Shown here piece by piece: positions 38,104-49,328 of a DNA stretch of 64,000 nt. Both the position numbers and the translations under genes were made by a program. Origin of the DNA: Umbelopsis ramanniana AG (taxonomy: Eukaryota; Mucoromycota; Umbelopsidomycetes; Umbelopsidales; Umbelopsidaceae); NCBI RefSeq assembly GCF_025399195.1, contig NW_026252123.1, positions 161,760-225,759 on the forward strand. Reading direction: 5' to 3'. Below the pieces are notes generated by a model. The model had not been told where the DNA came from. It saw only the letters and a program-made list of their open reading frames with translations, and ran no database searches. How positions within the stretch are numbered: the first letter of the stretch is position 1; each line of letters starts with the position of its first letter.

Positions 38104-38871
38104 ATGGACAGTAAACCAGAGACGACTGCCATGGACAACACTAGCAATGATTCTGCCAATGACATAAAAGACATGAAAAAGTTTGAACGCTGGCGCAAGT
38201 CTCTTCAATACATTACTGGACTTGGCATGTCGGACGGCGAGAGAAAAGAATTTCGAAATCAAGTCGACATGGAGGCTTCCGGTTGGCAGTGCCAACAGTG
38301 CGAAAGCTGGAGAGATACTTTGATGAAAAATAGTAAGTGGATATCATCGGATTGTTCTAAATGATCTATTCGTCTTACCGTCTTCTTCCAAGGCCCGAAT
38401 GTAAGGTTTATGCTCGACAACCTCAAGAAGGTCGGCTGTGCCATGACAAAAGAGGATTTCAAGTGTATGCCATGCGATGAAACAAGATCTGGAGGCTTCT
38501 CACCACAGGATGGAATTTTGCTTTGCCAGAATCGATTCTTTTCAAAGTCACATCAAGAAGATACCATGGTCCATGAGATGATTCACATGTACGATAACTG
38601 TCGCTTCAAGGTCGATTGGTCAAACTGCAAACACCATGCCTGCAGTGAAGTGCGCGCAGCCAGTCTTAGTGGCGATTGTAAATGGACTCGGGAAGTTCGA
38701 AGGGGATTTTACACATTTACCAAGCAACATCAAGCTTGTGTTAAACGACGGGCCATCTTGTCTGTTAAGCAGAACCCAGCATGCGCCGACGAAGGATGTG
38801 CCGAAAGAGCAGTTGCTAGTGTGTTCGAAAGCTGTTTTGCAGATACACGACCATATGACGAGATTTATTAA
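38104..38871 (+). CDS. ATP23: Mitochondrial inner-membrane metalloprotease Atp23
   Basis: Intermembrane-space protease and chaperone that matures Atp6 and helps assemble the F1Fo ATP synthase. Exons 38104..38332 and 38393..38871 give 235 residues, near the usual length. The zinc protease motif HEMIH is at residues 137-141 inside DTMVHEMIHMYD, with the downstream CKHHACSEVRAASLSGDC block that is diagnostic of the family. Many cysteines are conserved (CQQCESW, FKCMPCDE, ILLCQNR, CADEGCAERAV, SCFADTRPYD), as expected for a Mia40-imported protein. ATG at 38104 is the first in frame; upstream in-frame TTG is not a normal start. Confidence 0.96.
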
Positions 38872-39098
38872 ATAGAGCTTGGCGAGGCTTTCGTTTGCAT
38901 ATAGAAGAAAAAAGTGTGAATAATGGGGTATATTGTATATGGAACCTCTCTAGACACCTATTTGTTCCAGACATCCATTATTGCTATGTATAAAAATCCC
39001 AAAAAAAAAAAACAACCAAAAAACAATTGGCCTAAATATTACAAAACTCGTCTGAAGATATAAGAAGAAAAATATAGTAGAACCCTCAATTCAGACTT

Positions 39099-42000
39099 TC
39101 ACGCCTGGCCCAGATCATGGTCAAATTCAAGAGGACCAGGACTGTCCATACGAGGTAACTCGAATTGACTCTGGGTTGGACTTGCTACATAGCCTTCGCC
39201 TGAAGTTCCATCGTCCTTGGCAGTCTGATCATGACCTGAGACGCCAGACTTGATAGATCTACGGCGGGACATGAATGAAGCAGCGTCATCAAAGTTGTAG
39301 ACCGAGCCAGAATGGGATGGCAACTCAAGTGGAGAGTTTTGATTGGTGATTCTTCTAACGTGGAGTGCTGCAAGGCTCTTCTCCATATACGCCACGAAGG
39401 CTCTTCCTCGTTGTTTGTCGCCCATTCGGGTTTTCGGTAAGTTACCTTGAGAGACAATAACAATGGTGTCTATCAAGAACATGTGCTCCTGTAGCACAGC
39501 ATTGACAATGGAAGGAACCACAGAGAGAGCAGCTTCAGCCGACTTGACAGCCACAATGGTAACAGTTTCATTAACGGATTGGAAGGTGATCGCCCCACCA
39601 GGAGGAATAGCAGGATGGCAACGCTCGATGGACGCCTCTACATCCTGAGGGAAGTACATTGCGCCGTTGACTTCAAAGGTTTCCTCAAGCTTTCCGAGCA
39701 CAAACAAGCATTGTCCTTCTTCGACATTCGGGTTTAACGATCCTACCCGACGTTGGACAGGCCATAAGAAACCGAGATCCCCAGTACGCGCATAAGAGAT
39801 ACGTGGGTCACCTCCTTGAATCGAAGCACTGAACTTGCCTTCATGGGTCTTTTGATCCTCTTCGGTAAAGCCTTTGACAGTGGCAGTGGAAACAACCCAA
39901 ATTTCACCAACCACGTTGGCAGGGCAGACGATTCGTGTCTCTGGGTTGACGATAGCGATCATGGTGGTACTGGGAACGATGCCAGAGTCGTGCAAAAGTA
40001 TGCCAAGAGTCTCTTCTTCGGGCGGTAATACACGTACGATACCCCGACGAAGCGATACCAAATCAATCAATAGTGTTATAGGTTCCATGAGCATGTACGA
40101 CCGGGTAGTAATCATCGGGTTCATGCTACTACTGTACACATTGTTGATGGTTTCCTTACTCAGTCGATTAGCATGGAAGTATTTGAGCATTTGATGATCT
40201 GTTGGGTACGAAAGTTTAGCTGTTTGTCAGGTGGAGGGATGGGTCAGTTCATGGCAAACTTACAGAAATGCGGTTTGGGTCTTCCTTCGGAAGAAATCAT
40301 TAGGTTTTGGACATTTTGAAGTGTAAACTTTCTATGTTCGCCCGTGGTAATGTGGTTCATGGCATACTGAAGCAATGGATACGTTGTTACAGTATCTTTC
40401 ACTAAACATTTCAAAGTGAGAATTTAGAAAAATGGAACAAACGGTAGGAGAATAGCACGTAGGAACAGCATACCTTTCAAACGTTGAAGCCATTCGAAGA
40501 ACACAACGGACGATTGGAAATAGTCTGTAGAATTGAGCAGCAACGTAGGTGATCCTAAGAGAAAATATAATGGTGAGTACATATAGTCTACATGGAGCGC
40601 CCATGCAGGTTCATCCCGTGTACTTACCGACATACACGCCACAGAAAGCAGCCATCAAAAGCCCCAGTCCGCTATAACCGCACAAGGAGTTTGCAACTAT
40701 ACCACGCTGGGATCGCATCTGACAAGTGATCTTTTGCGTCTGACACTGAGCGATAATGACCTGATGGTTGAATCGAGCCGATTGTCGGACCATGTCTGGA
40801 GTATGGCTGACCGTGATCATGGCAACGTAGTCAGGAGATAGCCATTCCCGTTTGACGGTGTAGCCACTCTCCTTACCCAGGAGCTTTCCATACTTTGACA
40901 TTTTTGAGATATTGACCAGCTCAGGCATTTTCGTTCCTCGGCCAGAAAACTGTCGCCAAAGCATAGAGACTTGCTTGTTCTTGAACAACTCATCCGTGAC
41001 GGAGTTGACCAAGATATGACTTACACCATGGTCCATGGCAACGTTCAACAAAACCGAAGTATCCTGCTTGATGCGCTGCAGCTCCATGGGCTCTACAGGA
41101 ATGGGCACAACACCAAGCACCAAACAGGCATAGATGGCTTGAATGAATTCAATCCCGAACGGAATCACAATAAGAGCCCGTGAAGGTGTGCGCAATCCTT
41201 TCTTGGTAAGGTAATAGGTAGTGGAAGCGATTTTGCCATTGATTTTTCGCCATGTATAAGCTTTCGTCTCTTTGGCCTTATTCTCCAAAGAAATATAGGC
41301 GGTTTCCTCTGGGTGGACAGCTGTTCTCCAGAGCAAAATGTCGACGATATTGGTAAATTTCGACAAATCGAATCCGGTTCGTTCATCAATGACTTCACGC
41401 ACAGATTCCATTCCAGTATGTTGCGGCAAGCCACCTCCGTAAATCAAGCCTCTTCGTATAGCTTCGTCGTAAGCAACGACACTGCTCCGCCAGACACTAG
41501 CGCTAGCTACACTCTCTTCTCGCTTGGGAACGCTAAAGATAGTGCGATCAACATCAATCTTGACATAAACAGGGTTCAGACGTCCCATCTCATAAGCCTT
41601 CTTGCACTGCATGGTGTGAATGTGCTTGCGACCATGCTTGAAGTGTCGAGGGATAGAGTTGATAGGACACACTAGGATGGTGAAGATGCGCAACCCATGA
41701 TCTTCCAGCAAGACATCCGAGACGCCATCGGCTAACCTAGCAAGGTCTTCTTTGGGGAAGTTGGATTCACAGACGACCACAGGTAAATGTTCTCCATTGA
41801 CCATGACTTCAAAAATAGCACTATTGACAAAACATGACAAATGTTGTGTTACGTGGTGGGGCAGAATGGGGTGCGGTCAAACATTACAAAAAACTTACCA
41901 ATTTTCGACAGCGACTCTCTTTAGCACCGTCTTGGTCAGATCCGTAGAAAAGTGAACCTCGTCAATACCGATATCCGCACCAAGTTTCTGCTGACGCACA

Positions 42001-45000
42001 CGATCTTCGTACAATCCAAATACAACAATACGTCCACCAACTGTAGCGCCAAGAAGGCCCGTTCGTAAAAATTCTTGATCATAGGGTTCAGGGTACAATG
42101 TGTCAGGCGGAATGAGAAGTGGACGGGCGTGGAATATCGCCTCGGTATGTTTTGGCAAGGCCCAGAACCCTCCTGACAATGAAGGTGAGTCAACCCATAT
42201 TTCTCCAATGGTTTCCGGTGCACAAAGTGCTGTGGTTTCTGGGTCGACAACAGCAACGGTTGCTAACAAGGATGAAAAAAAAAAAAAAAAAAAGGATTAG
42301 AAACTACATGTTCATAAAATAGGAGTTGATCCCATTGCTGTAAAACTTGTCAAGAAATTTACCTTCAGGCATGGCAAAACCAAATGCAGTCGCCAAGACA
42401 GCTTTAGTGGTAGGTAGCTGCTCTTGAACATCAGCTCCTGTTGCCAAGACAACGATGCGATTGTCCTTGAGCGCTTCACGATCCAATAAACACTCCCAAT
42501 AATCCCTGGATGAACCTTCAGCTGTGATCCATCGGATAGACATACTCTGACCGTCTTTGTCTGGCTTGTCATTTGAAACGACTTCCTCTAATTTAGCAGG
42601 GCCAAGATAATCTCTTAGACTGAGAATCATTCCACCATGTTCTGGAAGTGACGACATGGCGCACACCACTTGAAGTGGATCAGCCACACCAAGAGGTAGA
42701 AGAAGATTTTCAGCAATATGAACATCGGTTTCCGAGTCGACAATCAACGTATCGATGAGTAGAAGTCGAAGAGAGGATAAATCTGCCGGTTGCTTCTTGT
42801 TGTAATTCATCACCTCTGCTCTATTGAAACTAAATTGTCGGGTCACACCTTGAAGAGCAGTATAATCGGCAGTAGCAATCGTTGCACGGTATCTGGATAA
42901 GATATTGATCCAGATAGCCGCCGAGTCCATGACAGTGGAGCTGACCAAAACAGTGGAGTTTCCAGAAAACACAGAGCAGAGAATTCCAATGATCAACCCG
43001 ACCTGTTGACGAGGTTCAAGATAACTGACCACGGTGTCAGGACCAGTAAATGCTGGACGGCCATTGGCTTGTGGTTCGGAAGGTGATATGGCGGCCTTGT
43101 AAGCAATGCACTGTGCCATGATGGTACGATGTGAAATAGCAACGCCCTTCAGTTCGCCATTGGGAGCCTTACTATATTCAATGTAGGCAAGATCGGGTAG
43201 TGTGATCTCTGGATAGTCACTGCCGCCTTTACTCTTTGGGTACCATGAGCCAAATTCATTTGTTTTCCACCACTCAATGTTGGGAGGGAACTCCTGCTGG
43301 CGACTTTGCAGATCTTTAGTAAAGGCTCGCAAGTTATAGTCGGTGGTCAAAGCCAGGTAAACATTGGTGGAACTGAGGATGAATGAGAGTTCAGCCATTT
43401 CCTCAGCTGCATTAATCGGTACAGCGACAACACCGGCTAAAAAGCATCCCAACAAGGCTACAATGAAGTCTAAGATCTCTGATTTACGATAAATCAAAGC
43501 TGCGCGGTCACCATGGTTGAGACCTGATTTTTGGCGAATCACATGGGCCACCTTCTCTGCTCTAGCGTTCACTTTCTCCCAGGTCAACGACGCTACTTCC
43601 TTACCCTTGGGATCAAGGGTCGTGAATGCTACTGTCCGTCCAGTATTGAGAGCTCTATGTCGTAAAATTTCGGCAATACTGCTAAAGCAGCTCATCTCGG
43701 TGTGACCATTGACATCCAATATACCAGGAGGCACCTCTCGTGGTTCCAGCGGTAACATTTGGTGACCAGCAAGTTGCAACAGCACATGAGGAGATAAATG
43801 ACCGAGATTGGTGAGAGGTTGGGGTGGAGGTTCCAAGGCTCGAAAGTTAGGAACCATGCCATTGCTAGAATACCGCCCACTGCTACCCGAGGTTGATCTT
43901 CTGTGGCTGAATCGATTGTCTGTGGGACGTGCTGTGGTAGGCGATGCGAATTGAGCAGCGGATATGGTGGACACCATGGAAGGACTACGGTTATGACCAA
44001 CGCTTGTACGATTGACTGATCTTACAGATTGTGTATCTAGAAAAGTAGACAAAAATAACCATTTCATCAGTCAACATCTTTCAAATACCGTATAACTCCA
44101 GTTTGACATACTCACCCCAATCTCCACGCTGACTGTTAGGATCGACTGTGCGTATTGTAGATGACTTGGCTAACCCAGCACCTTCCATTCTCTCTTGTAC
44201 CATATCTATACTTCGTCGTTTTCTTGGGCCATCGGATGGCGGCATCCAATTTCTTGGCCGCATACCAGGTGGCTGGGGACCAGGTTGGGCAAAATTGTTG
44301 TAGCCTGGACCCTGCGGAGGGGGCATAGGTCGATGGTTTATGCTACCCATTGGACGCAAAGGCATGGGCTGTCCAGGTAGGTTGGCATACATGCCAGGCG
44401 GACGAGCGACATAAGGCGGGTTGGGTTGACCGGGTCTATAATTAGGCGGTCTGACATTGGGAGGAAATGTAGAAAACTGATTGGAAGGCGGTGGTGGTCT
44501 GCCCATCATAGACGCGTTAGGTGGCGGTCGGCCAAATGTGGGTGCTCGTCCAGGAATATTTATGGATAGTTCTGGTGGCGGTCGTCCTCGGCCCACAGCG
44601 GCATTGCCGCTTCCTAGTGGTGGAACTGGCAGAGGACGACTGTGTATCTGTTGCGGATCGCCTGTCATGCCATCTGAGGATAAGCTTTTCTTTATGTCAT
44701 TCACACTTGATGCTGTGGCCATATTATTCATAGATTGCGAAGGTCGTAAATCTCGGTCGATGGCAGGATTGGCTGGGCTATGCTCGGGCCTTGCTAGTTG
44801 GTTATGGTTTGCTTCCATAAAATCCATGGCCGGTGTATGAGTAGGTGAAGGCAAAAAGTCTAAAAAATCATCCACATCAGCAGCACTAGGTTCTGGACCA
44901 AGTTCTTGCTCGGCAAGTTGTCTTTCGCGTTCGATCTCATCTTGGTTTTGCTGATAAGACTCGGTCTCGTCATCGTTAGCGACGGATTGGCCATCTTCAG

Positions 45001-45160
45001 TCTGAGGAGGGCGATTCATGAGCTCTGCATAAGGAGACAGGATCTGTTGCCGTTTCTTGTCAAAGCCTTTTTGCGTGATATCACCGTCCTCGAGCTCCAA
45101 CTGCAGGCTTTTGAGCTTTTCTAGAATATATTGCGGAAGCACGTCGAGATTCTCCTCCAT
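39099..45160 (-). CDS. DIP2/Cmr2-like protein: DMAP1-binding domain plus two adenylate-forming domains
   Basis: Large protein of about 1,850 residues related to animal DIP2 and fungal Cmr2/Mug62, linked in other organisms to lipid metabolism. Start is at 45160. The first roughly 100 residues (EENLDVLPQYILEKLKSL, LEDGDITQKGFDKKRQQIL, SPYAELMNR) form the DMAP1-binding domain. A Pro/Gly-rich, probably disordered stretch follows (RPPPELSINIPGRAP, PPPQGPGYNNF). The first AMP-binding domain lies at about 43.7-41.9 kb (GDRAALIYRKSEILDFIVALLGCF, LAYIEYSKAPNGELKG). The second, at about 41.5-39.3 kb, has PSRALIVIPFGIEFIQAIYACLVLG and YARTGDLGFLW. The phosphate-loop motif (usually T-S-G-T-T-G-x-P-K-G) is degenerate in both halves, so normal acyl-CoA synthetase activity is doubtful. 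The C-terminus ends LEFDHDLGQA. Convergent with ATP23. Confidence 0.92.
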
Positions 45161-45352
45161 AATGGCCGATGGATACCAAGTGTGGGCAGTACAACGGGTG
45201 GATTGAGATAGTAGCACGTTGTGGTGAAGAAAAAGTGTACAGAGTAATGCGTAGGGTTCAGAGGAATGGGGAGGTGTTAAGCATGTAAAATAGAAGATGA
45301 AATTTCAATATTAATGCAAAGAACACTTTAGCATTGGACAAATGTACAATGA

Positions 45353-45658
45353 TTAAGACTTGCTGGACACCGAAATTGTTATCCTTTCAGGCAGCGTAAT
45401 TTTTTTTTTATCCGGCCCTTGTTTCTGCCTCGAAGCCTTTTGGCGGGTTGGATTGGGAAACCCAAGACCAAAGCTTAGCTCAGCTGCACTGGACCTAGAC
45501 GTCACAACAAGCATACGATTGAATTTAATCATATAAAAAAGCAAAAAGCTGAACGGGCCCATAAAAAAAAAAAACCTGTTCTCCTCGTTAACAAGTCCGT
45601 TGGGAACGGGCAACGTAACACCAGCTCTTTTGCGCCATATCGTCGCCATGTCGGACAT
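45353..45658 (-). CDS. Small hypothetical basic protein
   Basis: Open frame of 101 codons starting MSDMATIWRKRAGVTLPVP and ending ITISVSSKS. The middle (FFFFMGPFSFLLFYM) is a translated T-rich stretch that can be removed as an in-frame GT-AG intron from about 45572 to 45495, joining NEENR to SSAAELSFGLGFPNP. The spliced product of about 75 residues is basic and I do not recognise it. Start context is reasonable. It lies about 190 bases upstream of the DIP2-like gene on the same strand, so it could also be part of that gene's leader. Confidence 0.35.
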   Translation of the reverse strand: MSDMATIWRKRAGVTLPVPNGLVNEENRFFFFMGPFSFLLFYMIKFNRMLVVTSRSSAAELSFGLGFPNPTRQKASRQKQGPDKKKITLPERITISVSSKS

Positions 45659-45996
45659 GAAAAAGATGTTTTGCCATATTCAGTTTTGTTCGATGTCATA
45701 GTAGAACGGCGATGATGCTGGAAGACATACACAATCATTCAGAATCCCCAAATATGGACCCTATGATCCTTGGCAAATACCGCCTTTCCGAGGTTATTTG
45801 TGTGTTACAGCATGGATTTCCATTCTACGGCACCAAGAAAGAAGCATATCATTACCAAATTATGACACTCCTTAACGTGTAACGGGATTTGATTTCCAAA
45901 AAGTCCAGCAGTAAGCGAATATAAATACAAGGTCAACAAACCTGTAAAATGTTCTTCACGCTGGTTCTCTAACTAAACACTCTTCCATAACAAAAC

Positions 45997-46635
45997 ATGA
46001 AGTTCTCTCTTGCTGTTACTGCCTTTGTGGCCATCGCTTGCGCTCAGATCACATCTGCCTGCGAGGAGAAGAAGTGTGGTGAGAATGACAGTTCTTGCAT
46101 TGACGCCTGCGTCAGTCATATCAACTCTTGTATCAGTGACTGTGGTGGTGGCCAGTCTTGCTATGACCAGTGTGTCACTGAATGGACTCCCACTATCACT
46201 GCCTCGGACGGTTCCACTGTGTCTACTACCGATGCTCTCGGAACAGCCACCGCCGACATCTCTGGCGCCTCTTCCTACGCTGCCGCCATGTCTACCGCCA
46301 CTGATTCCATGGCTACTGACTCCATGGCCACCGCTTCTGTCCCCACTGGTTCCATGAATACTGCTATGGGTTCTTCTTCTGCTGTCCCTACCCCTACTGA
46401 TTCCCTTCTCTCGGCTTCTGCTTCTTTGGCTACTGCTTTCTCTTCTGCTACCTCTGCTCTTAGCTCTCAATTCTCAGTCAGTCTTCAAAGCGCAGCTAGC
46501 AGTGTCGCTGCCGCAGCCTCCTCTGCCGCTTCATCTTCATCCTCTGCGTCATCCGATGCCGTGAACTCCGCTGTATTCTCCGCCAAGGTCATCTTCACTG
46601 TGTGTGCAGTGGCCGTCGCTGCAGTAGCTCTCTAG
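45997..46635 (+). CDS. Secreted GPI-anchored Ser/Ala/Thr-rich protein with Cys-rich head
   Basis: Predicted cell-surface protein of 212 residues, single exon. Residues 1-21 form a signal peptide (MKFSLAVTAFVAIACAQITS). The head, residues about 22-62, has eight cysteines with three CX3C pairs (CIDAC, CISDC, CYDQC), which suggests a small disulfide-bonded hairpin. Residues about 70-190 are Ser/Thr/Ala-rich with imperfect repeats (MATDSMATASVPTGSM) and probably heavily O-mannosylated. The end has small residues followed by a hydrophobic tail (VIFTVCAVAVAAVAL), fitting GPI attachment. It is not a standard CFEM domain, although the cysteine number is the same. Codon choice is biased to C-ending codons, as in highly expressed genes. 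Exact function is unknown. Confidence 0.85.
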   Translation: MKFSLAVTAFVAIACAQITSACEEKKCGENDSSCIDACVSHINSCISDCGGGQSCYDQCVTEWTPTITASDGSTVSTTDALGTATADISGASSYAAAMSTATDSMATDSMATASVPTGSMNTAMGSSSAVPTPTDSLLSASASLATAFSSATSALSSQFSVSLQSAASSVAAAASSAASSSSSASSDAVNSAVFSAKVIFTVCAVAVAAVAL

Positions 46636-46983
46636 AGAACCCTGTTTAGCCCCATCATTTCATCAGCAAAATTTTTTTCTTCTCTTTGTTAATTATTTCC
46701 TACCTTCTAAGTATAAATTTTAAAGCGATGAAGAGCCATGATGCAAGCTAGTTCCCTGGGACATAAGTTTGCGTCGGTTTTGAACAATAATAAATGACTC
46801 GTTCAAAGCAAATATCATTGAAAACCCTAACCCTATACTCCTGTCACGCAATATGGTGTAAAAATTGTCGTGCGGAACTTCGTTATTCCGATCGCATTTG
46901 CCCGCCTATTCTTTTTAGCTCTCAAGCACTGCCACGGCATATTTCTATATTTCTCTTCTGCAAAGCCCTCCAAATCCTCCTCT

Positions 46984-49047
46984 ATGTCCAAATTGACCGG
47001 ATCTGAACTCATTGCTGCCACGCTCAAGCGACAGGGTGTCCATGTCATCTTTGGCATTGTCGGCATTCCTGTTATTGAAGTGGCCGAGGCTTGCATTCAA
47101 GCTGGAATTCGCTTTATTGGCTTTAGAAACGAGCAGTCCGCTGCCTATGCCGCTTCCGCTTATGGTTATCTTACAGGCAAGCCTGGCGTCTGTTTAACAG
47201 TGGGTGGTCCTGGTGTAATTCATGCACTGGCTGGTATTGTGAACTCACAAGTCAACTGCTGGCCCATGGTCCTGCTTGCTGGTTCTAGTGATACCGATCA
47301 AGTCGGTATGGGTGCTTTTCAAGAACTTGATCAAGTAGAGGCATGCAAGCCGTATACAAAGTATGCCACAAGACCCTCTAGTTTGGCAACTATACCATTT
47401 GCCATTGAGAAGGCGTTGCGTACTTCTGCATATGGGCGTCCTGGCGCTTGCTATGTTGATTTGCCTGCTGATTTCATACAAGCTCAAATTCAAGATCGCC
47501 AATACATTGAAAAGGTTCAGGTAGCTGCCACTGCTCCTGCTCCAAAGTATCTTGCAGACCCAGAAGCCATTAGGGCTGCTGCAGATGCTCTACGCTCAGC
47601 TAAGAGCCCACTCATCGTCATTGGCAAAGGGTAAACCATTTTAACAATCTATACAGTTATGGTCGTCTTTCTAAACATCAACTCTTTGAATCTAGAGCTG
47701 CTTATGCACGCGCCGAGTCAGAATTGAAAGCGCTTATTGAAAAGTCGAATATTCCATTCTTACCTACTCCAATGGCCAAGGGTCTACTTTCCGACACTCA
47801 CCCCTTATGCACATCAGCTGCCCGTTCAACCGCCTTGAAGCAAGCTGATGTAGTGTTGCTTGTAGGTGCAAGATTGAATTGGATTCTTCACTTTGGTCAC
47901 TCTCCTCGCTGGTCGAACACCGTAAAGTTCATTCAAATCGATATTGAGCCTGAGGAAATGAACAGCAATGGTGCTGTCACTATTCCTCTGGTGGGCCATA
48001 TCCCGTCTGTACTCGATCAGTTGTCTCAGGCATCTCTTCCTCGTCTTCCTGACTCCAATACATTCCTGCAAAAAATCAAGTCGACCGTGCATGCTAACGT
48101 TCAAAAAGCTGCCGCCAAAGCAAAACAAGGAGATGACAATGCAGTCATGAATTATCACAGTGCTTTCGATGAAATTAAGCGACAGTTGCCTTCAAAAGAT
48201 ATCGTTTTTGTGAGCGAAGGTGCCAATACCATGGACATTGCTCGTTCTGTTTTCGATGTCCATGAACCTCGGTGCCGACTTGACGCTGCCACTTTTGCTA
48301 CCATGGGTGTCGGTATGGGATTTGCCATCGCAGGTATGTAGGACTATCAATAACAGAATAGAGACACAGGGTCAGATGCTTAACTGAAACACCTTTCATT
48401 TAGCTCAAGTATACTACCCACATAAACGCATTGTGTCTATTGTTGGTGATTCCGCCTTTGGTTTCAGGTAAGAAAGTTTCCTTATTGAACGATGTGGAGG
48501 ATGAAGCTGCACATACGTACCTGTTTATACATGTGATGGCTGCAGCGCATAGATTACCAACTATCAACCCCACCATGTCTCTTCTACCGAATTGAATCTG
48601 CGGTTGCTCATATTCCATTTTCATCTAGCGCTATGGAGTTAGAGACGGCAGCACGAGCCAAACTTCCATTGATTATCCTTGTTATCAACAACAATGGCAT
48701 TTATCATGGATTAGATAACAATGATTACCAAGAATCAAGATCCAATAACTCCTTGCCCTCCACCGCCTTGTCACCGGATACACGCTATGACTTGATTGCC
48801 GAGGCATGCGGTGGTCGTGGGTGGTTGGCCAAGAACCGTAAAGAACTGCGCGTGGCCATGGCTGAGGCGCTGGCTACAAAAGATACAACCTGTCTCATCA
48901 ACGTTGTAATTGCCCCTGGTGGCCGTACTAAGCTGGTAAGTGAGGGGTCAGTGACAGCGGATACATACACAATCAATCAATTAACGCTGAAACAAATTAT
49001 GATAGGAATTCGGATGGATGACCAAGAAGGGCGAAGCCAAATTGTAG
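46984..49047 (+). CDS. Peroxisomal 2-hydroxyacyl-CoA lyase / oxalyl-CoA decarboxylase-like TPP enzyme
   Basis: Thiamine-diphosphate enzyme of the HACL1/oxalyl-CoA decarboxylase family, with yeast Pxp1 as a fungal relative. Exons 46984..47630, 47696..48333, 48404..48467, 48629..48935 and 49006..49047 give 565 residues, a normal length. The N-terminal TPP domain has FGIVGIPVIEVAEAC and FRNEQSAAYAASAYGYLTG with the catalytic Glu, then CLTVGGPGVIHALAG. The C-terminal cofactor motif is GDSAFGFSAMELETAARAKLP followed by NNNGIYHG, the GDG...NN pattern with GDS. The protein ends EAKL, so the last three residues AKL fit a PTS1 peroxisomal signal, consistent with alpha-oxidation of hydroxy fatty acids. 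An in-frame ATG at 46870 exists, but MSKLTGSELIAATL at 46984 aligns with the family start. Oxalyl-CoA as substrate cannot be excluded. Confidence 0.92.
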
Positions 49048-49328
49048 AAATAATATAAACGGTCCTGCACCATGACATCGCCGGGTAGGTAAACGTTTTA
49101 GATCTTAGGCATCCATCGAATTGTTTTTCTATATATCGAGGATACAAACAAACAATGTTTGCAATATGATTTGTATTGTGGGCTAAGTTGAATAACCATT
49201 TGTATAAACAGCAAAAAAAAAAAAATGAAATAAAAACCGAATGAAGTATACAAGGCAAATGTAAAATTCATGATATAATACAAAGACGAAGGATGGGGAA
49301 TATCTAAATGGGTTTTTGTCCAGCAGCT

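Noticed and set aside
46823-46836. AACCCTAACCCTAT resembling telomere repeats
   Set aside because: Only two units and inside a gene-rich region; more likely a promoter element or chance.
46870-46983. 38-residue N-terminal extension of the 2-hydroxyacyl-CoA lyase-like enzyme
   Set aside because: The family starts at the MSKLTGSE position; the extension is hydrophobic and would conflict with peroxisomal import through AKL.
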